DNA from: Alkaliphilus oremlandii OhILAs
Lineage (GTDB): Bacteria; Bacillota; Clostridia; Peptostreptococcales; Natronincolaceae
DNA length: 64,000 nucleotides
Assembly: GCF_000018325.1 (NCBI RefSeq)
Contig: NC_009922.1
Location: 930,001-994,000 of the forward strand
Direction of reading: 5' to 3'
This document shows positions 53,783 to 62,793 of the stretch, in pieces. A program made the translations under genes and the position numbers. The notes beneath the pieces are model-generated. The model worked only from the letters and a program-made list of their open reading frames with translations. It was not told where the DNA came from and searched no databases. Each line of letters starts with the position of its first letter. Within the stretch, counting starts at the first letter, position 1.

Positions 53783-54355
53783 TTAGAAAATTTTTTTACA
53801 CTGCATATATTCTTCAACAATTCTTAATGCTTCGCCAAATCTTTGATAATGAACGACTTCTCTTTCCCACAGGAACCTTAAAGCATCCTTCATGCCAGGG
53901 TCATCTGTTAATTTTAATAGATGCTCATAGGTGGAACGGGCTTTCTGCTCTGCGGCCATATCTTCATGTAAATCGGTGATCGGGTCTGCATGTGCTTGGA
54001 TGTAGGATGCTGTCCACGGAATACCGTTGGCATCTGCTGGGAATAGAGCACCATTTCGGATGGCATAGTTGGCGCCAAGCCCTGCAGCCTCTAATTCTGC
54101 TACAGTAGCATCTTTTGTTAATTGATAGATCATGGTACAAATCATCTCAACGTGAGCAAGCTCTTCAGTACCGATATCAGTTAATAGACCCTTTGCTTCA
54201 TTGGTAGGGATGGTGTATCGTTGATTTAAATATCTTATGGCTGCGGAAAGCTCTCCATCAGGCCCTCCATACTGGGTCATCAGATATTTAGCCATTCTTA
54301 AGTCTTTGCTATAAATTTTAACGGGATATTCTAATTTCTTTTCATAAATCCACAT
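53783..54355 (-). CDS. cotJC: Spore coat protein CotJC (manganese catalase family)
   Basis: A 190-residue protein of the manganese-catalase-like ferritin fold. EKKLEYPVKIYSKDLRMAKYL is the CotJC opening. Di-metal ligands are suggested by ELSAAIRYLNQRY, GTEELAHVEMI, AEQKARSTYEHLL and EREVVHYQRFGEAL. It forms part of the inner coat of endospores with CotJA and CotJB. GAAGGAG precedes ATG. It is the last gene of cotJABC and the strongest evidence for a spore former. Confidence 0.93.
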   Translation of the reverse strand: MWIYEKKLEYPVKIYSKDLRMAKYLMTQYGGPDGELSAAIRYLNQRYTIPTNEAKGLLTDIGTEELAHVEMICTMIYQLTKDATVAELEAAGLGANYAIRNGALFPADANGIPWTASYIQAHADPITDLHEDMAAEQKARSTYEHLLKLTDDPGMKDALRFLWEREVVHYQRFGEALRIVEEYMQCKKIF

Positions 54356-54376
54356 AGAGTAATTTCTCCTTCCATC

Positions 54377-54631
54377 CTAGAATTTTTCTTCCCATGGCCA
54401 TGGGCTATCCAACCATCTCCACGAATCACAATTAGGAGAGAAGCCAAAGTTTAAAAGAGGACCGTAAAGCATCTCGTATTGTTGCTTTAACATTGCCAAC
54501 TGATTTGCATAAGCATTATATTCCATTAGCGCTCTTTGATCGTATCGATGGGTATCTAAATATAGTTGCCATTCTATGGCGGTAAATTCTACTTCTTGGA
54601 TCTGTCTCATTAGGGTTTGACGATCGTTCAT
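54377..54631 (-). CDS. cotJB: Spore coat protein CotJB
   Basis: An 84-residue helical protein. LMRQIQEVEFTAIEWQLYLDTH and ALMEYNAYANQLAMLKQQYE are characteristic of CotJB, and the Trp/Pro-rich end (CDSWRWLDSPWPWEEKF) is usual. The start overlaps the cotJA stop by one base. Needed for assembly of CotJC in the coat of Bacillus. Confidence 0.92.
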   Translation of the reverse strand: MNDRQTLMRQIQEVEFTAIEWQLYLDTHRYDQRALMEYNAYANQLAMLKQQYEMLYGPLLNFGFSPNCDSWRWLDSPWPWEEKF

Positions 54632-54876
54632 TAGGACTCCTCCTTCCAGTAATTAGCGCTTGGATTATACAGATTCGTTAGCTCAGGAAATATGGTACCC
54701 TGCATTAGAGCCTCATCCATAGGAAACGTGTTTGAAGAGGATTGATATGGCACATAAGCATGGGCATATAAAGGGTTCACTGGCATAAATGGCACAGGGT
54801 ATATCTGACATTGGCCACAGTCTCCATAAGCATAAGGATATGGGTATGAATATTGATAACATCCGTCATAACACAA
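54631..54876 (-). CDS. cotJA: Spore coat protein CotJA
   Basis: An 81-residue protein. The first 30 residues are Tyr/Pro/Cys-rich; the rest carries the CotJA core AYVPYQ, DEALMQGTIFPELTNLY. The start codon is TTG at 54876, 9 nt behind AAGGAGG. First gene of the coat operon and preceded by a mother-cell-type promoter. Confidence 0.85.
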   Translation of the reverse strand: MCYDGCYQYSYPYPYAYGDCGQCQIYPVPFMPVNPLYAHAYVPYQSSSNTFPMDEALMQGTIFPELTNLYNPSANYWKEES

Positions 54877-54904
54877 TTTGAACTACCTCCTTAAATTTTA
54901 CTTC

Positions 54905-54934
54905 AAAAGTATGATTCTTTTGTCATAATATACT
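54905..54934 (-). promoter_or_regulatory. Candidate sporulation sigma-E promoter for cotJ
   Basis: On the minus strand CATACTTT matches the sigma-E -10 consensus (CATACAnT), with an ATA-containing GTATATTA about 15 bp upstream at the -35 position. Mother-cell expression is expected for cotJ. Confidence 0.55.
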
Positions 54935-55146
54935 ATTCCGATAGCTTAAATAGTGTGAGTTGGTTATTGTTTTAATTTCTGACGATTAAAACAATTTCTC
55001 CTTATTTTTTCTTTTTTTAAAATTGTAAATGAATATAGGGAAAATAATTTGATATCACTGTTAGAGAATTGTTTAAATTGGAGAACAGTATGAAGTAAAG
55101 ACGACACCTTTTAAGTATAAAAAAATTGACTTCTATATAATAAATT
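54935..55146. other. AT-rich intergenic stretch
   Basis: Apart from an inverted repeat TTGTTTTAAT (54968-54977) / ATTAAAACAA (54985-54994), nothing gene-like is seen on either strand. Confidence 0.4.
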
Positions 55147-55192
55147 AAAAAGAACGCTCTAATAAACTAGTAACTTATTTAGCGCGTTTCAG
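55147..55192 (-). terminator. Terminator after the methyltransferase gene
   Basis: On the minus strand ACGCGCTAAATAA / TTTATTAGAGCGT stem with GTTACTAG loop and a TCTTTTT tail. Confidence 0.7.
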
Positions 55193-55211
55193 AGTAAATA
55201 TTATAAAGCAA

Positions 55212-56048
55212 CTACAGCTTTTCGATTACATAAATAATGTTCATACCACAGTCTAAGGTCCCAGGTAATTTAGTAAATTCAACTTCTTTTTTGATAAGGA
55301 GTTCCCAAAATTCCTGATCCTGTTTTGCGCTACATAAGGTTTCCTCTTGTGAATGCATAAATAATCCAGCAGAACTTTTTTCTAGAATCTTTACCTGTTT
55401 TCCTTCAAACAAAGCATCCAATTCTTTACTTGTCATCATGTGGGCGTAATGCTTATTCTCCACTGGGTAATGCTCCTCATCTTGTATTCCAGTAGTAAAT
55501 AGCCATTCTGTTGCATCAATTCCCAACATTCCTTTTTCATATAGAACCCCATTCAGATAATACATGAGTGCACCTATCAGTGACATTGACCCAAGAATCA
55601 ATTTACCACCAGATTTAAGGATTCTTAGCATTTCGTTGATGGCATTTTCTTCTTTATCAAATAAGTAATTAATAGACCCTCCAATACATACAGCAATATC
55701 ATAAGTATGGTCTTCGATGTCCTCTAAATTGCTTATGTCTAAAATCATAAAGTTTTTTACTTTATGAATTAATCCTAGTTCCTCCATTTTTCTTTTATTA
55801 ATTTCAATTTGAATCGGAGATAAATCAGAAGTAACGAGAGACTTGCACATGGTTACAATATCCTTTGTGAATCTTCCTGCACCTGCTCCTAATTCAATAA
55901 CAACATCTGAATTGGAGATATATCGCTTTAGTATATCGAGATGCACATGATATAATAGTTCTCCTAATCGATCCTTTTCTAGTCGTTCCCATTCATTATT
56001 TCCATATTGATCATAGTGAGCTCTTGGAATTTCTGGGTTATACTTCAT
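55212..56048 (-). CDS. Class I SAM-dependent methyltransferase behind a T-box
   Basis: A 278-residue cytosolic methyltransferase. The Rossmann motif I is VVIELGAGAGRFTKDI, the acidic ribose ligand lies in LVTSDLSPIQI, and motif IV is DIAVCIGGSINYLF. The C-terminal half (about 165-278) has no motif I can assign; substrate unknown. The start MKYNPEIPRAHYDQYG has AGGAG 8 nt upstream; the frame extends 27 codons further but that part reads as leader. The transcript starts with a full T-box leader, which is very unusual for a methyltransferase and hints at an amino-acid- or tRNA-related role. Confidence 0.8.
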   Translation of the reverse strand: MKYNPEIPRAHYDQYGNNEWERLEKDRLGELLYHVHLDILKRYISNSDVVIELGAGAGRFTKDIVTMCKSLVTSDLSPIQIEINKRKMEELGLIHKVKNFMILDISNLEDIEDHTYDIAVCIGGSINYLFDKEENAINEMLRILKSGGKLILGSMSLIGALMYYLNGVLYEKGMLGIDATEWLFTTGIQDEEHYPVENKHYAHMMTSKELDALFEGKQVKILEKSSAGLFMHSQEETLCSAKQDQEFWELLIKKEVEFTKLPGTLDCGMNIIYVIEKL

Positions 56049-56156
56049 ATTCATCACTCCTAAATTATTAATACTTGCAGTACTTACGTGAAAAATATCG
56101 CTAATATCACCATCAATCATCCGCACCACCCCCTAAAGTTCACTTTTGATTTTATG

Positions 56157-56402
56157 GTACAAAAAAAGCTCTCCTCCTTATAACAGGACGAAAGCCTAAA
56201 TTTCGTTATACCACCTGATACTACATACCAACATATGTGCTCTTATTAACGGTAGAAAACCGCCAGTACCTACTCAAAATTCGGTCTGAAACTCCAGAGG
56301 GATATTCAACATGATCTAGTAAATACTAGGCTTCCACCATTCCCAGCTCGCTGTGATTTTTCAAAAATATTTACTGTCTCTATCATCGTCTATTCTTTAT
56401 TA
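56157..56402 (-). ncRNA. T-box leader RNA
   Basis: On the minus strand the elements appear in order: stem I with GAGACAGTA, the distal AGCGAGCTGGGAATGGTGG, a specifier side GAATATCCCTCTGGAG, then the T-box sequence AGGTGGTATAACG (56202-56214 region). TTAGGCTTTCGTCCT and the terminator arm AGGAGGAGAGCTTTTTTT follow. The candidate specifier codon is ATC (Ile), but TAT cannot be excluded by eye. Uncharged tRNA should allow read-through into the methyltransferase gene. Confidence 0.88.
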
Positions 56403-56412
56403 AATTGGTAAT

Positions 56413-56441
56413 AGTATACAGTAATTTCTGAAAATTGTAAA
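56413..56441 (-). promoter_or_regulatory. Sigma-A promoter for the T-box transcript
   Basis: On the minus strand TTTACA (56441-56436) and TATACT (56418-56413) have a 17-bp spacer, placing the start just before T-box stem I. Confidence 0.75.
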
Positions 56442-56701
56442 TAGCACAGCATTAGTTTTATGAAATATTATCCCGTATATAGGAACTAAAGAGTGTGTCC
56501 ATGTTGAAATAATTTGCACAATGATTAAGTAATCGATAGAATCCATATTTTGTATCAGTGCTCTATAAATTTTTAATGTGAGAAGGAAGTATTGAAAAAA
56601 GAAAGAATAATAGGATTATAGACTATTTTACAAAAATAATAAGTAAAATAGTTTTTTGTATACATATTGAAAAAATATATGAATAGTAGGGGGGATAGAA
56701 G

Positions 56702-57214
56702 ATGAAATATGAATTACTGAGTAATCTTGAAATTGAAGAATGTAAAACAAGGATGAATAACTCCATTGATTCCAGACTATTTTCTATACTACTCAGCTCA
56801 TCGGAATGGATTGGAAGAGTAAAAGAGGAAACATTTTGGTTGCAAAAAAGAAATAGGGAATTTCGAAATTCCTTTTCTAAAATTTTTTATGGTAGTTTTC
56901 ATAAAAATAGGAATGGAACTGTAATTAGGGGAAGCTTTAAAATCCACCGATGTATTAAGATATTCATTGCAGCTTGGATTTCTGGAATCAGTGCAATAAC
57001 TTTGTCCATAATAGCAGCCTTATTCGATATAAATCAAGTAAATCGAAAGGTTCTTGAAAAGAATTTAATTTGTGGGTTATTCACTGCTATTATTATGCTA
57101 TTTTTTGGAGTTTTTATTATCAAAGTTGGATCGAGATTAAGCAAAATAGAAGAGAAAAACACTATTAACTTTTTAGAAAAAATTTTAAATGCAAAGCAAA
57201 TAGATTCTCAATAA
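56702..57214 (+). CDS. Hypothetical membrane protein (170 residues)
   Basis: I do not recognise this protein. A cytosolic, basic N-terminal part (about 1-82) with the pattern RNSFSKIFYGSFHKNRNGTVIRGSF is followed by two membrane helices (about 84-106 and 122-145) and a short charged tail. The GxFxKNRNGTVIxGxF region resembles the beta-strand motif seen in small membrane proteins of unknown role in Firmicutes. GGGGGATAGAAG precedes ATG. It stands alone. Confidence 0.6.
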   Translation: MKYELLSNLEIEECKTRMNNSIDSRLFSILLSSSEWIGRVKEETFWLQKRNREFRNSFSKIFYGSFHKNRNGTVIRGSFKIHRCIKIFIAAWISGISAITLSIIAALFDINQVNRKVLEKNLICGLFTAIIMLFFGVFIIKVGSRLSKIEEKNTINFLEKILNAKQIDSQ

Positions 57215-57329
57215 AATTGCACGAATTTGTGTTTGTATATGGTAAATTCAATAATATGTATTTAATAAAATAAAAATTATTTTTAATCTATAAATAAAGG
57301 CAATTATGCTAAATTAGGAGGAATATGAA

Positions 57330-57794
57330 TTGTATATAGACCATTTATGTAATCATCCAGAACATCTTGAAACCGTTGCTACCTGGATTTATGATGAATT
57401 TGTTATAAAAGCTAAAGGAAATTTGAACTTTGAAGAAGTTGTTGAATATTTAAACAAAACAAATAAAGAAAGTTTTCCAATGACATTTGCTGCAATGATT
57501 AATAATGAATGTGTAGGGACTGTCTCTATTTTTGCAAATGATTTAAAAACTCAGGACATATTGACTCCATGGTTGGCTTCCTTGTATGTAGGCCCCGAAC
57601 ATAGAGGGAAAGGCATAGGAGAAGTGCTTATTGAGCATGTGCAACATGTAGTGAAGGAACTTGGTTATGAGGCTTTATATTTACGAACAGAGCATACCTC
57701 TAAATATTATAGAGGTTTAGGCTGGGAATTTGTATATAAAACAGAAGATGAAAAAGGTCAAGAAACGGAGGTTTTTAAATATAATATAATTTAG
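57330..57794 (+). CDS. GNAT family N-acetyltransferase
   Basis: A 154-residue acetyltransferase. The acetyl-CoA loop is YVGPEHRGKGIGEVLIEHV (about 88-106; R-G-K-G-I-G matches the Q/RxxGxG/A consensus), preceded by the beta-bulge strand WLASLYV, and the motif B end is LGWEFVYKTE. Substrate unknown. The start is TTG 57330, 6 nt behind AGGAGGA; an ATG five bases earlier is out of frame. Monocistronic. Confidence 0.85.
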   Translation: MYIDHLCNHPEHLETVATWIYDEFVIKAKGNLNFEEVVEYLNKTNKESFPMTFAAMINNECVGTVSIFANDLKTQDILTPWLASLYVGPEHRGKGIGEVLIEHVQHVVKELGYEALYLRTEHTSKYYRGLGWEFVYKTEDEKGQETEVFKYNII

Positions 57795-57815
57795 AACAAT
57801 TCTATTTAAATAATC

Positions 57816-57859
57816 AAAAAGCTAAAGGTATCTTTTTTAGATACCTTTAGCTTTTTTTG
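57816..57859 (+). terminator. Terminator after the GNAT gene
   Basis: AAAAAGCTAAAGGTATC / GATACCTTTAGCTTTTT perfect stem with TTTTTTA loop. Confidence 0.9.
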
Positions 57860-57995
57860 TTGGATTAAATCGTGCTTAAAATACTCTTCAGAACTTAGAT
57901 TGAGAAGTTCATTTAATTTAAATTCAAAAATATTTTCTGTGGAACAATATCAGGAATAATTAAAGCCCTATATTCATATGATTCGTATAGAGATA

Positions 57996-58403
57996 TTACT
58001 TGATTGGAGTGATACTGTATTCAATTTTATACTCATTAAAATCATAGAGTTCAATTTCAACTCTAGGATTGTCTTTGTCAACAAAGTCAAATAATAGTAC
58101 AGGCCTAAGGAGTTTATCGTTGGTTATGATACCACTTTTTTCAATACCATCACAGATACTTTTCGGATAGTTATGCAAGTCTCCCATTCTTTTATCTGGA
58201 AAGTAAAGCTTTAAAACGGTAATTAACTGAATATCAAGCTGTGGACCCATGTATTGCTGATTGATATAGCCTGCAATCATATTTTCATAAGCGACATATT
58301 TACTATGCTTGCCAGCTCTGGGCATCCAAGCCTGACCGTTGATATTTGTAAGCTTAAAGTTGGATTTGCTCAAGGGACGTCCTGGTATCGTAAATTTTAT
58401 CAT
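57996..58403 (-). CDS. RusA family crossover junction endodeoxyribonuclease
   Basis: A 135-residue protein of the RusA fold, which resolves Holliday junctions as a dimer. IKFTIPGRPLSKSN is the N-terminal strand, and KRMGDLHNYPKSICDGIEKSG carries the Asp/Asn/Lys set that matches the family core (GDLDN-x2-K-x3-D). The second catalytic Asp of the family lies in NDKLLRPV. RusA genes are common on prophages, but no other phage gene is near, so this is a stand-alone copy. AATGGAGGTGC precedes ATG. Confidence 0.82.
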   Translation of the reverse strand: MIKFTIPGRPLSKSNFKLTNINGQAWMPRAGKHSKYVAYENMIAGYINQQYMGPQLDIQLITVLKLYFPDKRMGDLHNYPKSICDGIEKSGIITNDKLLRPVLLFDFVDKDNPRVEIELYDFNEYKIEYSITPIK

Positions 58404-58639
58404 AGTGCACCTCCATTTCTATTGTAGCACAAATTAAGATGCACTTCAGATATCTGGCATAGATTTTTTATAACCAAGAGGAAAGTTTTTCTTACCATAT
58501 ATTCAAAAGAAAGAACTTTACCGTAAATAAGTTTCGAAAAAAGTTCCAATATGGTGATTTTATGGAATCTTTTTTTATAAAGTGCCAATAATTTAGAGGA
58601 TGGAAAAATTTTATAAAAATATAATTGGGATGTGTTATA

Positions 58640-59182
58640 ATGAAGGAAAAAATTCATGTGATTATAGAATGGTTGGAAGCAGTGCTGATTGCTGTTGTGA
58701 TTGCTGTGGTAATCGAAAATTTGCTCTTTAGCTTTGCTGTAGTCAATGGACAATCTATGGCGCCTACTTTAGATAGCGAAGACAGGCTCCTAATTGGTAA
58801 AGCACCATTTATATACCATCGGTTAAATATTGGAGATTTGGTGATATTCAATCCACCGGATCAATCAAATCAGGATGAAATTTTCATCAAAAGAGTCATA
58901 GCAAAAGAAAGCGATCATTTTTATATAGAAGATGGAATCCTATACATCAATGGGGAAAGAAAAGTGGAGAACTATATCTTTGAAGAAGAGTATTTAAAAC
59001 GAAATTATCAGCTTCTAGAAGGGGTTGTACCGCCAGATGCTGTTTTTGTCATGGGAGACAATCGCAATGACAGCAACGATAGCAGAACCTTCGGTTTTGT
59101 TCCGAAGGATAAAATCAAAGGAAAGGTGCTATTTAAGGTTTGGCCATTGGATGAAGTAAAGGCCTTTATTTCATCCAAGTAA
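58640..59182 (+). CDS. lepB: Signal peptidase I
   Basis: A 180-residue membrane protease with one N-terminal helix (about 12-35). Catalytic Ser39 lies in NGQSMAPTL and general base Lys84 in IFIKRVIA; MGDNRNDSNDSRTFG (box E) is complete. It removes signal peptides at the outer face of the membrane. The ATG at 58640 is chosen; GGGATG upstream is a weak ribosome site, and a TTG five codons earlier is the alternative. The queG gene follows after 13 nt, so they share a transcript. Confidence 0.92.
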   Translation: MKEKIHVIIEWLEAVLIAVVIAVVIENLLFSFAVVNGQSMAPTLDSEDRLLIGKAPFIYHRLNIGDLVIFNPPDQSNQDEIFIKRVIAKESDHFYIEDGILYINGERKVENYIFEEEYLKRNYQLLEGVVPPDAVFVMGDNRNDSNDSRTFGFVPKDKIKGKVLFKVWPLDEVKAFISSK

Positions 59183-59195
59183 GGGAGGAAATAAG

Positions 59196-60323
59196 GTGAA
59201 TTTAAAGGAAAAGATCGTACAATACTCAAAATCAATAGGAATCGATTTAATTGGATTTACAGATGCAGGTCCGTTTGATGATTTGAGGCAAATCCTTTTA
59301 GATCGTAAAATCAATGGAAAATTATCTGGTTTTGAGGAAGAGGATATCCAACTAAGAGTTGATCCGAGAAAAACCTTGGACACTGCAAAATCTATTATCG
59401 TGATTGCTATGTCCTATTATGTAGGAGCAGATCAACTACCATGCAGTGAAAAGCCTAAGTTTTATGGGGAACTAGCCCGAACAGCTTGGGGAAAAGATTA
59501 TCATTTGGTTTTAAAGGAAAAGCTAAATCAATTGGCTGATTTTATAAAAAATGAAGAGGAAGACTTTCAATATAAAGCTTTTGTAGATACAGGCCCCTTA
59601 GTGGATCGATATGTAGCCAATCGTAGCGGCATTGGTTTTTATGGGTATAATTCTGCAATCATCAACAAAACGTATGGATCTTGGATATTTATTGGATATA
59701 TGATCAATAATATGGCTTTTGAAGAGGACAAGTCCTTAGAAAATGTTCATTGTTATGGCTGTAATCTATGTATTGAACAGTGCCCCACATCTGCTATCGA
59801 AGGTCCCTACCAATTCGATGCAAACAAATGCTTATCCAACATTCTTCAGCAAAAAAGAGACATTGCTGAAGATGTGCGCCTGCTCATCGGTAAGAAAATT
59901 TATGGATGTGACATTTGCCAAAATGTTTGCCCTCATAACAAAGGGATCAAAGAAATGACGACGAAAGAATTTATGCCAAAGAACCCTTCTCATTGTGTAG
60001 ACTTAATAGAGCTACTTCATATTTCCAATAAAGAATATAACGAGATCTTTAAGGGAAACGCTTCCGGCTGGCGAGGGAAAAAAACTTTGCAAAGAAATGC
60101 AATTATTGCCTTGGGGAATTATAAGGATGAAAATCCATGGCCTCATTTAATTCCCATGCTGAAGGATGAAAGACCGGATATTAGAAAAATAACCATAGAA
60201 ACATTATATAGCATCCATCCCCAAAAAACTGTACAGCTGATTTCTTCAATGAAGGGGAATGAAAAAGATCAGGAAGTTCTTATGACGATTCACAAGTATT
60301 TGGATAATTATAAAAATAAATAG
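59196..60323 (+). CDS. queG: Epoxyqueuosine reductase
   Basis: A 375-residue cobalamin- and Fe-S-dependent enzyme for the last step of queuosine synthesis in tRNA. AFVDTGPLVDRYVANRSGIG contains the catalytic Asp and lies in the cobalamin-binding core. Two [4Fe-4S] motifs are CYGCNLCIEQCPTSAI and CDICQNVCPHNKGI. A HEAT-like C-terminal domain (about 290-370) binds tRNA. GTG 59196 follows GGGAGG. The cobalamin need matches the cbiA-cbiP genes earlier in the window. Confidence 0.93.
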   Translation: MNLKEKIVQYSKSIGIDLIGFTDAGPFDDLRQILLDRKINGKLSGFEEEDIQLRVDPRKTLDTAKSIIVIAMSYYVGADQLPCSEKPKFYGELARTAWGKDYHLVLKEKLNQLADFIKNEEEDFQYKAFVDTGPLVDRYVANRSGIGFYGYNSAIINKTYGSWIFIGYMINNMAFEEDKSLENVHCYGCNLCIEQCPTSAIEGPYQFDANKCLSNILQQKRDIAEDVRLLIGKKIYGCDICQNVCPHNKGIKEMTTKEFMPKNPSHCVDLIELLHISNKEYNEIFKGNASGWRGKKTLQRNAIIALGNYKDENPWPHLIPMLKDERPDIRKITIETLYSIHPQKTVQLISSMKGNEKDQEVLMTIHKYLDNYKNK

Positions 60324-60386
60324 TGTAGGAAAGCACCTCTCCCGAATAGGATGATATAGAAGTGATTCACTAAAGGAGGGAGAATA

Positions 60387-62738
60387 GTGCATAAAGATTA
60401 TAGATTACCCTATATAAAATTAAAAAAACAGTGCGACATCAGTAAGTTCGACTTTGAAACCACGGAAGAAATACCTTGCTTAATCGGTATCATGGGTCAG
60501 GAAAGAGCAGAAGAAGCAATGAACTTTGGTCTTGGAGTAGAGCATCCAAGCTATAATATCTATATTAGCGGTGGAAATGGTACTGGAAGAACCAGCTATG
60601 CAAAGAAGGTTGTAGAGTCTTGGGCGAAAAATAGGGCCATACCCGATGATTGGTGTTATGTATATAGCTTCCAGTCTAGGGGTGAGGTAGAGGCATTGAA
60701 TCTGCCAGCAGGTATGGGAAAAATTTTTAAAAAAGATATGGAAGATTTAGTTGATGAACTATTAATCCAAGTTCCTAGGGTTTTTCACAGTATGGATTAT
60801 GAACGACAGAGAAATGAGATTATAAAGGAATACCAAGAGAAAAAGAATAAGCTTATTCAAGATTTATCCGATTATGCCAAGGAGAAAAAATTCATCTTTA
60901 AAAATACAAATAATGGCTTTGTATTCATTCCGATATATGAAGATGAGGAACTATCGGAGGAACAGGTTGCAGAACTGGATAAGGAAATTAAGGATGCGAT
61001 CGAAATGCAGCTCAATGAGCTACATGAGGCCACTTTGGAGTTATTAAGTAATGCAAAAAAGCTGGAGAGGGCAGCAAAAAAGAAATTATTGCAATTAGAG
61101 CTTAGAGTCGGTTTATATATTGTAAAACCATTGATGAACGACCTATTTAATAAATATAAAGAGTGTGAAAATATATGTGATTACCTGAAAAAAGTTGAAA
61201 GTGATATTATTGAAAATATATTTTACTTTTATTCTGAAGATGTAGAAGAAGAGGAGGATATGGTCAATATTCGCTCTTTGGAAAATGAAGATGCTCTGAA
61301 GAAATATAAAGTGAATTTAATGATAGATAATAGCAATACCAAAGGGGCACCAGCGATCATGGAATTTAACCCGACGTTAAATAATCTAGTCGGCAGAATT
61401 GAATATGAAAACATTAATGGCAATCTTAGAACGGATTTTCTGCTGGTGAAACCAGGTGCCATCCATACTGCCAATGGTGGGTACTTAATCATTCATGCAA
61501 AGCAGCTTCTAAGCAACCCATACGCTTGGGAAGCTTTAAAGAGAACACTACAAACTGGAGAGGTTGCCGTTGAAAGTATCAATAGTCATTTGGGAATCGG
61601 CGAAGTCTCTTCAATGAAATTGGAGCCGATCCCGATCAAAATCAAGGTGATTTTAATCGGAAGCAGCTATTTATATTACCTGCTCCACGAATATGACGAA
61701 GAATTTGCAAAGTATTTTAAGATATTGGTGGATTTTAACGAGGATATGGAACGAAATGAAGAAAATGAAAGAAAGATTATCAGTTTTATCAGTTGCTATA
61801 CGAAACAGGAGAATTTTCTACACTTTGATAAATCTGCGGTAGCTGAGTTGATGGAATATAGCTCAAGATTAATCGGTAATCAAAATCGTTTATCGGCAAG
61901 GTTTAATAAAATTATTGAGATTATCATTGAAGCAAACCAGTGGGCAAAGTTAGAGAAGTCGCCAATCATATCAGGAGATCATGTGCAATACGCAATTCGT
62001 AAAAAAATGAATCGACTGAACCGATACGAGGAAAAAATTCTAAAATCCTTTGCAGAAGGCAAAATATTGATGGATGTTAGTGGACGTAAGGTGGGTGTAA
62101 TCAATGGCCTATCTGTAATTACCATCGGAGAATACCTCTTTGGTAATCCAAGTGTTATTACGACGGCTGTCAGTAAAGGCAAGGGAAATATTATCAACAT
62201 TGAGAGAGAGGCAAACTTGAGCGGTGATATTTATGATAAAGGCGTGTTGATTCTAACGGGATTTTTATTAGAAAAATTTGCCCAAGACCAAGACTTAAAC
62301 CTAAGGGCACAAATCTGTTTTGAACAATCCTACGGTGGCGTAGATGGTGATAGTGCCTCCAGTGCAGAACTTTATTGCTTGCTGTCAAGTATGGGGAAAA
62401 TCCCAATTAAACAAAATATTGCCGTAACTGGTTCTGTAAACCAAAAAGGGTTCATTCAGCCTGTCGGTGGCGTTACAGAAAAGATAGAAGGATTCTTTAA
62501 TATCTGTACGAGAAAAGGATTAACTGGAGATCAAGGGGTCATCATTCCATACCAGAATATAGAAGATTTAATGTTAAGAGACGAAGTAATCGAGGCTGTT
62601 AAGAATAATCAATTCCATATCTATGCCGTTGGGCATATCGATGAAGGGATCCAAATATTGACGGATCAGAAAGCAGAAGAAGTATATAAAATCATAGAAG
62701 AAAGATTAAAATTGCTAGAAGATGTGAATAATAAGTAG
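60387..62738 (+). CDS. Lon-like ATP-dependent protease (AAA_32 type)
   Basis: A 783-residue protein of the Lon-related group with N-terminal AAA_32. The Walker A is GGNGTGRTS (about 73-81) with Arg at the Lys position, a feature I recall as normal in this group. A coiled-coil middle (about 115-290) precedes the AAA core with TANGGYLIIHAKQLL. The S16 peptidase domain has catalytic Ser656 in DGDSASSAE and Lys699 in VTEKIEGF, 43 residues apart as in Lon. It probably degrades misfolded proteins in the cytosol. GTG start follows AAGGAGGG. Confidence 0.88.
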   Translation: MHKDYRLPYIKLKKQCDISKFDFETTEEIPCLIGIMGQERAEEAMNFGLGVEHPSYNIYISGGNGTGRTSYAKKVVESWAKNRAIPDDWCYVYSFQSRGEVEALNLPAGMGKIFKKDMEDLVDELLIQVPRVFHSMDYERQRNEIIKEYQEKKNKLIQDLSDYAKEKKFIFKNTNNGFVFIPIYEDEELSEEQVAELDKEIKDAIEMQLNELHEATLELLSNAKKLERAAKKKLLQLELRVGLYIVKPLMNDLFNKYKECENICDYLKKVESDIIENIFYFYSEDVEEEEDMVNIRSLENEDALKKYKVNLMIDNSNTKGAPAIMEFNPTLNNLVGRIEYENINGNLRTDFLLVKPGAIHTANGGYLIIHAKQLLSNPYAWEALKRTLQTGEVAVESINSHLGIGEVSSMKLEPIPIKIKVILIGSSYLYYLLHEYDEEFAKYFKILVDFNEDMERNEENERKIISFISCYTKQENFLHFDKSAVAELMEYSSRLIGNQNRLSARFNKIIEIIIEANQWAKLEKSPIISGDHVQYAIRKKMNRLNRYEEKILKSFAEGKILMDVSGRKVGVINGLSVITIGEYLFGNPSVITTAVSKGKGNIINIEREANLSGDIYDKGVLILTGFLLEKFAQDQDLNLRAQICFEQSYGGVDGDSASSAELYCLLSSMGKIPIKQNIAVTGSVNQKGFIQPVGGVTEKIEGFFNICTRKGLTGDQGVIIPYQNIEDLMLRDEVIEAVKNNQFHIYAVGHIDEGIQILTDQKAEEVYKIIEERLKLLEDVNNK

Positions 62739-62749
62739 TATATGGGATA

Positions 62750-62784
62750 TCAGTAGGAAGGAGAAAGTTCTTCCTACTTTTTAT
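62750..62784 (+). terminator. Terminator after the Lon-like gene
   Basis: AGTAGGAA / TTCCTACT stem with GGAGAAAGTTC loop and TTTTTAT tail. Confidence 0.85.
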
Positions 62785-62793
62785 GACCGAACC

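Noticed and set aside
57996..58403. RusA gene as a sign of a prophage
   Set aside because: No integrase, terminase, portal or other phage gene lies nearby; RusA-type genes also occur alone.
58400..58753. 117-codon minus-strand frame between rusA and lepB
   Set aside because: It overlaps the lepB start, has no ribosome site and reads as unstructured; judged a chance frame.
60387..62738. Walker A Lys-to-Arg change in the Lon-like protease as a loss of function
   Set aside because: I recall GTGRTS or similar as usual for this branch, and the protease dyad is intact.
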